A stretch of 64,000 nt of DNA from assembly GCA_016191395.1 (NCBI GenBank), contig JACPOS010000024.1, forward strand, positions 23,111 to 87,110, written 5' to 3'. The first letter of the stretch is position 1, and every line of letters begins with the position of its first letter. A program made the position numbers and the translations under genes. Positions 19,547-26,798 of this stretch are shown piece by piece. The stretch comes from Chloroflexota bacterium. GTDB lineage: Bacteria > Chloroflexota > Limnocylindria > Limnocylindrales > CSP1-4. The notes under the pieces were generated by a model. The model did not search any database. It saw only the letters and a list, made by a program, of their open reading frames with translations, and was not told where the DNA came from.

Positions 19547-20947
19547 GTGACGCACCCCCAGACAACCGACCCTGGTCCGGCCGTGGCCGAGCTCGACACG
19601 ATCGTCTCGCTCGCGAAGCGGCGCGGCTTCGTGTACCCGAGCTCGGAGATCTACGGCGGGATCAACGCCGTCTGGGACTACGGACCGCTCGGGGTGGAGC
19701 TGAAGAACAACGTCAAGCGTGCCTGGTGGCGGGCGATGGTCCAGGAGCGCGACGACATCGTGGGCCTGGACGCGGGCATCCTGATGCACCCGCAGGTGTG
19801 GGTCACCTCCGGCCATGTCGGGTCGTTCAGCGACCCGCTGGTGGAGTGCCAGACAGACCATCGGCGGTTCCGGCTCGATGAGCTGCCGGGCGGCGAGAAC
19901 CTGTCCGCGACCGACCTGCGCGACCCCGGGATCGTGGAGCGCCTCGGGCTCAAGTGCCCGGTAGACGGCGGGCCGCTGTCCGCACCGCGCCAGTTCAACC
20001 TCATGTTCAAGACGCACATGGGGCCGATCGAGGAGGACTCCAACGCGGTCTATCTGCGCCCGGAGACGGCCCAGGGCAGCTACGTCAACTTCAAGAACGT
20101 CCAGCAGTCCTCGCGGAAGAAGCTGCCGTTCGGGATCGCCCAGATCGGCAAGAGCTTCCGGAACGAGATCAGCCCGGGGAACTTCGTCTTCCGGATGCGC
20201 GAGTTCGAGCAGATGGAGATGCAGTACTTCGTCCGCCCGGACGAGGCCGCCCGGATCTTCGAGGAGTGGCTGCCGCGGCGGCTCGACTGGTACACGCGCT
20301 ACGGCGTGAACCCGGAGCGGCTGCGCTTCCGCGAGCACGCGCCCGACGAGCTTGCCCACTACGCGAAGAAGGCGATCGACGTGGAGTACCGCTTCCCGTT
20401 CGGCTGGAAGGAGCTGGAGGGCATCCACAACCGCGGCGACTTCGACCTCTCGCGCCACCAGGCGGAGTCCGGCGAGAACCTGGAGTACTTCGACCCGGCG
20501 ACCGAGGAGCACTTCGTGCCGTTCATCGTCGAGACGGCCGGCGGTCCGGATCGGTCGGCGTTCACCTTCCTGATCGACAGCTACCGGGAGGAGGAGGTCC
20601 GGGGGGAGAAGCGGGTCGTCCTCGGGCTCAACGCGGACCTTGCGCCGTACAAGGTGGCGGTCCTGCCGCTGCTCAAGAAGCGGCCCGAGATCGTCGAGAT
20701 CGCGCACCGCCTCCGGGATGACATCGCCCGCGACACGATGGCCGTCTACGACGACACCGCCGCGATCGGCAAGCTCTACCGGCGCCAGGACGAGATCGGC
20801 ACGCCCTGGTGCGTGTGCATCGACGTGGAGTCGCTGGAGGACGGCGCCGCCACCATCCGCGATCGCGACTCGATGACGCAGGAGCGCCTTCCTATCGAAG
20901 GCATCAAGCGCGCGATCCTCGACAAGCTCTCCGCCGCCCGCGGCTAG
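19547..20947 (+). CDS. glyQS: Glycyl-tRNA synthetase, single-chain type
   Basis: [39 protein letters not shown], class II motifs [25 protein letters not shown]; start GTG 19547. Confidence 0.96.
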   Translation: MTHPQTTDPGPAVAELDTIVSLAKRRGFVYPSSEIYGGINAVWDYGPLGVELKNNVKRAWWRAMVQERDDIVGLDAGILMHPQVWVTSGHVGSFSDPLVECQTDHRRFRLDELPGGENLSATDLRDPGIVERLGLKCPVDGGPLSAPRQFNLMFKTHMGPIEEDSNAVYLRPETAQGSYVNFKNVQQSSRKKLPFGIAQIGKSFRNEISPGNFVFRMREFEQMEMQYFVRPDEAARIFEEWLPRRLDWYTRYGVNPERLRFREHAPDELAHYAKKAIDVEYRFPFGWKELEGIHNRGDFDLSRHQAESGENLEYFDPATEEHFVPFIVETAGGPDRSAFTFLIDSYREEEVRGEKRVVLGLNADLAPYKVAVLPLLKKRPEIVEIAHRLRDDIARDTMAVYDDTAAIGKLYRRQDEIGTPWCVCIDVESLEDGAATIRDRDSMTQERLPIEGIKRAILDKLSAARG

Positions 20948-20989
20948 CCCTGCCCGTCGCGACGGCTCGGGCCCACCGGCTCTGGGGCC

Positions 20990-21164
20990 TATACCTGCAC
21001 GGGATAGGTTTCGACCGTTCATTGTCGACGCAATACCGGCAAGGGATACGAGCGACGGCGTTGGTCGGGTTTCGGACCGGTTTCGGGGCTGTCGAGCGTC
21101 GTGCCTATCCCCGGCAGGGATACAGACGGCCGGGACCGCCGAATTCCGATACCAGCGAGGGATA
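20990..21164. promoter_or_regulatory. Array of four dyad-symmetric sites (consensus TATMCC-N5-GGGATA)
   Basis: Sites at 20990-21006, 21032-21048, 21106-21122 (perfect TATCCC-CGGCA-GGGATA) and 21148-21164; last one lies at the -35 position of the predicted promoter for 21190. Confidence 0.6.
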
Positions 21165-21189
21165 GCAGTCGTTCGCGTAGGCTGCGGCG

Positions 21190-21813
21190 ATGGGATCCGA
21201 CGCGTACGCGCGGTTCATGGCGAGCACGAACATCAGCTACGAGCAGTGGCATGACGGCGAGGGCTACGACATCGACGCGCTGCGCTCCCTCGATCCCGAC
21301 GAGGCGTTCAGGGCCGAGCACTGGCTGCTCGCGCGGGCCGGCAACGACTGGCGCGATCTCGAGGGCCTCCTCGCGCTCGGGACGCCCGCGGCGAAGGCGG
21401 CAGTCGTCGACCAGCTCCGGCACGGGAAGCTGGAGCAGCGGCTCTGGGCGGCGAAGTACCTGTCCGACGATGCGAGCCTGGCGGGGGATCGCGAGGCCGC
21501 GGTCATCGCGGGACTCGAGTCCGCCCTCATCTACGGCGGGCTGACCGTCGCGCTGGACATCGCGACGGAGGAGCGAACGCCGGCGATGGTGGCCGCGCTG
21601 TTCCGCGCCGCCCTCCGCGACGAGGGCGAGGCCGCCGTCCACGCTGCCGCCCGACTGGCGTTCATCCACGGCAAGGCCAAGGAGGAGTTCGACTGGGACC
21701 TGCGGCCCCTCTTCCTGCGCTTCAACACGCAGGATCGAGCGGAGCGCGCGGCCGCGTTCCGCGACCTGTGCACGCTCTGCAACGTCGATCCGACCCCGTA
21801 CCTGCAGGCCTGA
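21190..21813 (+). CDS. Hypothetical protein, alpha-helical HEAT-like
   Basis: 207 aa with repetitive helical pattern (LLALGTPAAKAAVVDQLRHG...RLWAAKYLSDD...); preceded by TAGGCT-N6-ATG. Confidence 0.75.
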   Translation: MGSDAYARFMASTNISYEQWHDGEGYDIDALRSLDPDEAFRAEHWLLARAGNDWRDLEGLLALGTPAAKAAVVDQLRHGKLEQRLWAAKYLSDDASLAGDREAAVIAGLESALIYGGLTVALDIATEERTPAMVAALFRAALRDEGEAAVHAAARLAFIHGKAKEEFDWDLRPLFLRFNTQDRAERAAAFRDLCTLCNVDPTPYLQA

Positions 21814-21958
21814 CGCCCCCCGCCCCTCGGGGCTTCGGCGCACCGCAAACCGCCCCGCCGTCGGCGACGCCTCTTTTCAGCCGGTGTAGGCTCACGCGCA
21901 ACTGCAATCGGCCCGAGTTCGCGGGCCGGCCTGCCATCGCCTTGGAGGTGTTCCGCTC

Positions 21959-22726
21959 GTGCGTCCGTCTCATCGCCGCCTCGCCGCCTTCGCGGCCCTG
22001 GTACTCGCGATCGCCGTCCCGAGTCTCGCTTCGGCCAGCAACTCCTGGGGCGGATATCACTGGGCTCGCACGTCGAACCCATTCACGCTGAAGCTCGGGA
22101 ACAACCTGAATCCCACCTGGAGCCCGATTCTGGCTACGACCTCGAACGACTGGTCGACATCTACCGTCCTGGATACGACGATCGTTGCCGGTCAGGCGAG
22201 CACACGAAAGAAATGCAACCCGACCGGCGGCCGGGTCGAGGTCTGCAACAACACGTACGGCAACAATGGCTGGCTCGGCGTCGCCCAGATCTGGGCGAGC
22301 GGCACGCACATCACCCAGGGGACCGTGCGCCTGAACGACAGCTACTTCAACACCTCGGCGTACAACACGTCTGCATGGCGCAACCTCGTCTCGTGCCAGG
22401 AGGTCGGACACACCCTGGGCCTCGACCACCAGGACACGAACTTCAACAACGCCAACCTCGGGTCGTGCATGGACTACACGAACAACCCGAGCACGAACCA
22501 GCACCCGAACCAGCACGACTACGACGAGCTGGGGTTGATCTACAACCACACGGATTCGACGTCCACGATCGGCTCCGCGCTGCCGAACGCGAGCGGCGCC
22601 GACATCGGCAGCTGGAACGCGGAGTTCGGCCGCATGGTTGCCCGATCGAGTGATGGCCGAACCTCCACCTTCGTTCGGGATCTGGGCGCAGGCCAGCGCA
22701 TCATCACGCACGTGATCTGGGCATAG
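21959..22726 (+). CDS. Secreted metzincin-like protein with atypical QExxHxxGxxH site
   Basis: GTG start with TTGGAGG RBS, N-terminal signal peptide (AAFAALVLAIAVPSLASA), CQEVGHTLGLDHQD and Met-turn-like SCMDYT. Confidence 0.75.
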   Translation: MRPSHRRLAAFAALVLAIAVPSLASASNSWGGYHWARTSNPFTLKLGNNLNPTWSPILATTSNDWSTSTVLDTTIVAGQASTRKKCNPTGGRVEVCNNTYGNNGWLGVAQIWASGTHITQGTVRLNDSYFNTSAYNTSAWRNLVSCQEVGHTLGLDHQDTNFNNANLGSCMDYTNNPSTNQHPNQHDYDELGLIYNHTDSTSTIGSALPNASGADIGSWNAEFGRMVARSSDGRTSTFVRDLGAGQRIITHVIWA

Positions 22727-22756
22727 ACGACCCGTCACCCAGCACCAACATACCTC

Positions 22757-22782
22757 GGAGCCCGGCGCCAACGCCGGGCTCC
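22757..22782 (+). terminator. Candidate rho-independent terminator
   Basis: Perfect 11-bp stem GGAGCCCGGCG/CGCCGGGCTCC with CCAA loop, followed by TTGATT. Confidence 0.7.
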
Positions 22783-22858
22783 TTGATTCCCCGGCATGCA
22801 GAGGGCGTCGGGCGGTTGCGCGGCGCTAGACTCGGCTGATCGAGGAGGAGGTGTCCGC

Positions 22859-23431
22859 GTGGCCGTGACGATCCGCAAGTGGGCGACGTTCATCGAGGAA
22901 CTCCACGAGGAGGGCGGCAAGCCGCTCGCGCGCCCGTTGCGCCGCGTGGCCGTGGCGGCCGTCGTGAAGAACCCGTACGCGGGCAGCAACCCGGACGACC
23001 TTTCGGAGCTCGTCGACTTCGGCGAGTACCTCGGCGGCGAGCTCACGAGGCGCGCCAAGGAGGCGCTCGGGACGACGGTCGAGGCGTACGGCAAGGGCGG
23101 CATCGTCGGCGAGGCGGGCGAGCTCGAGCACGTGGCGGCCTGCCTCCACCCCAAGTTCGGCGCGCCGACACGCGGCGCCGTCGGCGGCGTGTCCATCCTC
23201 CCCTCGGTCAAGAAGCGCGCGGCGATGGGCGCCACCCTGGACATCCCGGTCCACCACATCAAGGCCATGCTCGTCCGCTCGCACTTCGATGCGATGGAGA
23301 TCCGCATCCCCGACGCGCCCGCGGCCGACGAGCTCGTCCTCGCGCTCGCGGTCACGGATGGCGGCCGGCCCCATGCGCGCGTCGGCGGCCTCAAGGCAGA
23401 GGACGCGATCGGCGAGGACGGGCTCCACTAG
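22859..23431 (+). CDS. Amino acid synthesis family protein (DUF1185-like)
   Basis: AVVKNPYAG...GKGGIVGEAGELEHVAACLHPKFGAPTR...SILPSVKKRAAMGATLDIPVHH; RBS GAGGAGGAGG upstream. Confidence 0.8.
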   Translation: MAVTIRKWATFIEELHEEGGKPLARPLRRVAVAAVVKNPYAGSNPDDLSELVDFGEYLGGELTRRAKEALGTTVEAYGKGGIVGEAGELEHVAACLHPKFGAPTRGAVGGVSILPSVKKRAAMGATLDIPVHHIKAMLVRSHFDAMEIRIPDAPAADELVLALAVTDGGRPHARVGGLKAEDAIGEDGLH

Positions 23432-23459
23432 GCCGAGCGGCCACGGGAGCTTGGAATCG

Positions 23460-24650
23460 ATGCGGACCCTCATCACCAACGTCGGGGCGATCGTCACCGG
23501 CGACGTCGACGCGCCGATCGCGGACGCCGATTCGATCCTCATCGAGGACGGCCGGATCGCGGCGATCGGCCGAGGGCTCACGCCCGACGCCGGAGCGGGC
23601 GGGGCCGCGCAGCTGATCGACGCCAAGGGGACCACGGCCTTCCCCGGCCTGATCGACTCGCACGCCCACCCGGTCTTCGGGGACTTCACGCCGCGGCAGC
23701 AGACGTCGAACTTCATCGAGTCCGGCCTGCACGGCGGCGTGACGACGGTCATCTCGGCCGGCGAGGTCCACCTCCCCGGTCGGCCCAAGGACATCGTCGG
23801 GCTGAAGGCGCTCGCGATCGTCGCAGCGAAGGCCTATGGCAACTTCCGGCCGGCTGGCGTCAAGGTCCGAGCAGGGGCGCCGATCCTGGAGCTGGGGCTG
23901 GAGGAGCACGACTTCGCCGAGATGGCCGCGGGCGGCGTGACGCTCGTGGGTGAGATCGGCCTCGGGAGCGTCAAGACCGGCGCGCAGGCGGCGCCGATGG
24001 TCGCCTGGGCGAAGCAGTACGGCATGACCGTGACGTTCCACACCGGCGGGCCTTCCATCGCAGGCTCGAACCCCATCGCCGCGGACGCGGTCCTCGAAGC
24101 GCGGCCCCATATCGTCGGCCACGTCAACGGCGGCACGACGCCGATGTCCGATGCGGACATCGAGCGCGTGATCGACACGGACATGGCGATCGAGATCGTC
24201 CACTGCGGCAACGGGCGAGCAGCCCTCGTGGCCGTTCGGCGTGCGGCGGAGCTCAACGCGCTCGGGCGGGTGATCATCGGCAACGACGCGCCGTCCGGAA
24301 CCGGCGTCATCGCGCTCGGCATCCTCCGCGTGGTGGCGCACCTCGCCTCGCTCGGCGGCGTGGCCCCCGAGGTGGCCGTCGCGATGGCGACCGGGAACAC
24401 CGCGCGCGTCCACGGCCTCGACGTGGGGGTCCTGGCGCCGGGTCGAGCGGCGGACATCGTGCTCGTCGACGCACCCGTCGGCTCCCAGGCGACGACCGCG
24501 CTCGATGCGCTCGCGCTGGGTGACCTGCCGGGCGTGTCGATGGTCCTCATCGACGGGGCCGTGATGATCGGCCGCAGTCGCAATACGCCGCCGGCGGCGC
24601 GCGCCGCCGAGGTTGTGGGCGGTGCCGGGCCCGCGGCGGGCGGCCACTGA
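23460..24650 (+). CDS. Amidohydrolase, enamidase-like
   Basis: MRTLITNVGAIVTGDVDAPIADAD...GLIDSHAHPVFGDFTPRQQTSNFIESGLHGGVTTVISAGEVHLPGRPKD...HTGGPSIAGSNPI...FGNDAPSGTG-type pattern recalled from nicotinate-pathway enamidase. Confidence 0.8.
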   Translation: MRTLITNVGAIVTGDVDAPIADADSILIEDGRIAAIGRGLTPDAGAGGAAQLIDAKGTTAFPGLIDSHAHPVFGDFTPRQQTSNFIESGLHGGVTTVISAGEVHLPGRPKDIVGLKALAIVAAKAYGNFRPAGVKVRAGAPILELGLEEHDFAEMAAGGVTLVGEIGLGSVKTGAQAAPMVAWAKQYGMTVTFHTGGPSIAGSNPIAADAVLEARPHIVGHVNGGTTPMSDADIERVIDTDMAIEIVHCGNGRAALVAVRRAAELNALGRVIIGNDAPSGTGVIALGILRVVAHLASLGGVAPEVAVAMATGNTARVHGLDVGVLAPGRAADIVLVDAPVGSQATTALDALALGDLPGVSMVLIDGAVMIGRSRNTPPAARAAEVVGGAGPAAGGH

Positions 24651-24679
24651 TGGAGCGCGGGATCGGCGGCGCCGTGATC

Positions 24680-24900
24680 GAAATGAACGGGTTTCCGTTT
24701 GAAGTGAACGGATTCGCTCAATCGGTTCGGGTTTGGGCCCGGGTCGGCCGCCGGAGTGGCTTCGACGGGGGTCGGATCGGCGTTCGAGTCGGTGGCTCGA
24801 GCAGGAGGAGGGGTGCGGCGACCGGCCCTGGTGGTCTCGATCGGGCCCGCCACCGCTCGAACGGCTCCGAGTTCACCCTTCCCGTTCGGTTCAAACGGAA
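24680..24900. repeat. Operator-like direct/inverted repeats (GAARTGAACGGRTT family)
   Basis: Direct repeat at 24680 and 24701 (21 bp apart); inverted arm TTCCGTTTGAAGTGAACGG (24693-24711) versus CCGTTCGGTTCAAACGGAA (24882-24900), 17/19 match. Confidence 0.55.
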
Positions 24901-24948
24901 TGTCTGCAGCGACGCGCCGAGGCAGCGGTTGAGCGGCGGGGCGCCGCA

Positions 24949-25932
24949 ATGAAGTTCGGCCTCCGCCTGCCGAGCTTCGCGCTCGGCGAGAGGACCGCGA
25001 GCCTCCAGGAGATGGGCGCCTACCTGCGGCGCGCGGAGGATCTCGGGTTCGAGTCGGCGATGCTCATCGACCACCTGCTGATCGCGCCCCCCGCGTATCG
25101 CGTGGCGTGGCTGGAGCCGATCTCGCTCCTGAGCGCCCTCGCGGGCGTGACCCGCACGATCCGCCTCGGGACCCTCGTGCTGGTGCTCCCGTTCCGCGAT
25201 CCCGTGGCGTTTGCGAAGGAATGGGCGACGCTGGACCAGCTGTCCGGCGGGCGGTCCATCCTGGGCGTGGGCGTGGGCTGGAACAAGGAGGAGTTCGCTG
25301 CGCTCCGGATCCCGATCGAGGAACGCGGCCGGCGGATGAACGAGATGCTCGAGGCGATCACCGCGCTCTGGGCGGGCGACGACGTCTCGTACGACGGCCG
25401 GTACTACCGCTTCGAGCACCTGACGATCGAGCCGAAGCCCGCCCAAAAGCCGCACCCGCCGATCTGGATCGGCGGCGGTACCCAACCCTCGGAGAAGATC
25501 TACGGCCAAGGGGTCGACACGATCCAGCCCGTGCTCCGCCGGATCGCCAAGTACGCCTCGACGTGGGTGCCGCACTCCTCGGCGACGGCGGAGATGGTCG
25601 CCGGCGACTGGGCGAACATCCGCGGTTACATGGTGGAGAACGGCCGGAACCCGGACGACATGCGCCGCGTGTACTCGAACTTCGTGCACATCCTCAAGCC
25701 GGGCGAGAAGCCCGAGACCGCCGCCGCGAAGTTCGGCGTGTACTCCGGCATGGACCTCGCGTACTGGCAGGAGTTCTACCTCCTCGGCGAGGCGGAGGCG
25801 GTCGCGGAGCGGATCCGGGGCAAGATCGAGGCCCTCGGCGGGGTGGACCACCTGATCCTCAACCCCCTCGACTGGGATCCGGGGTCCATCGAGGTCCTGG
25901 CCGAGCGCGTCCTCCCCCTCGTCGTCGCCTGA
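24949..25932 (+). CDS. LLM class (luciferase-like, probably F420-dependent) oxidoreductase
   Basis: MKFGLRLPSFALGERT...GTLVLVLPFRDPVAFAKEWATLDQLSGGRSILGVGVGWNKEEF. Confidence 0.9.
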   Translation: MKFGLRLPSFALGERTASLQEMGAYLRRAEDLGFESAMLIDHLLIAPPAYRVAWLEPISLLSALAGVTRTIRLGTLVLVLPFRDPVAFAKEWATLDQLSGGRSILGVGVGWNKEEFAALRIPIEERGRRMNEMLEAITALWAGDDVSYDGRYYRFEHLTIEPKPAQKPHPPIWIGGGTQPSEKIYGQGVDTIQPVLRRIAKYASTWVPHSSATAEMVAGDWANIRGYMVENGRNPDDMRRVYSNFVHILKPGEKPETAAAKFGVYSGMDLAYWQEFYLLGEAEAVAERIRGKIEALGGVDHLILNPLDWDPGSIEVLAERVLPLVVA

Positions 25933-25943
25933 CGGCGTCGCCC

Positions 25944-26798
25944 GTGGCGTTCCTGCGTCCGACCCGCCTCGAGGACGCGATCGGCGCGCTCGGGAGCGGT
26001 GGTCCCAGCGGTGCCGGGTGGGTCGTCGTCGCCGGTGCGACGGACCACTACCCGGCTCGGGTTGGCCGGGCACCGGTCGAGGACGTGCTCGACGTGACGG
26101 CCATCGGCGGCTTGCGTGGCGCGGCGGCGGTCGACGGCGGCTGGCGAATCGGCGCGCTCACCACATGGACGGACCTCGTCGAGGCGGACCTGCCGCCGCT
26201 GTTCGACGCGCTGCGCGCCGCGGCGCTCGCGGTCGGCGGGCAGCAGATCCAGGCGCGCGCGACGGTGGTCGGCAATGTCTGCAACGCCTCTCCGGCCGCG
26301 GACGGCATGCCGAACCTGCTCGCGCTCGACGCGCTGGTGGAGCTCGCTTCGGTTCGGGGCCCGCGGCGCGTCCCGATCGGCGAGTTCGTGACCGGCAATC
26401 GGCGGACCGTGCGGGCTGCCGACGAGCTCGTGACGGGCCTGTTCATCCCCGCGCCCCTCGACGGCGCGACGGTTCGATCGGCGTTCGAGAAGCTCGGCTC
26501 GCGGGCGTATCTCGTGATCTCGATCGCCATGGTTGCCGCGGTCGTCGAGGTCGGGGCCGACGGCCTGATCGCGCGGGCGCGAGTCGCGGTGGGCGCGTGC
26601 TCGGAGGTCGCGCAGCGGCTGACAGCGCTCGAGGCGGACCTCGTGGGGCTGCGGGCACACGCCTCGACGGCCGGCGTCGCCCGCGCGGCGCACGTCGCTG
26701 CCCTTTCGCCGATCGACGACGTCCGCGGCTCCGCCGCCTACCGCCGCGACGCGGCCCTGACGCTTGTCCGGCGCGCGCTGGAGCAGGTGCTCGGGTGA
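25944..26798 (+). CDS. Xanthine dehydrogenase family protein, FAD-binding subunit
   Basis: FLRPTRLEDAI...VVAGATDHYPA...QQIQARATVVGNVCNASPAADGMPNLLALDA. Confidence 0.9.
   Translation: MAFLRPTRLEDAIGALGSGGPSGAGWVVVAGATDHYPARVGRAPVEDVLDVTAIGGLRGAAAVDGGWRIGALTTWTDLVEADLPPLFDALRAAALAVGGQQIQARATVVGNVCNASPAADGMPNLLALDALVELASVRGPRRVPIGEFVTGNRRTVRAADELVTGLFIPAPLDGATVRSAFEKLGSRAYLVISIAMVAAVVEVGADGLIARARVAVGACSEVAQRLTALEADLVGLRAHASTAGVARAAHVAALSPIDDVRGSAAYRRDAALTLVRRALEQVLG

Noticed and set aside
19331-21022. 563-aa minus-strand ORF
   Set aside because: Antisense to glyQS; shadow ORF.
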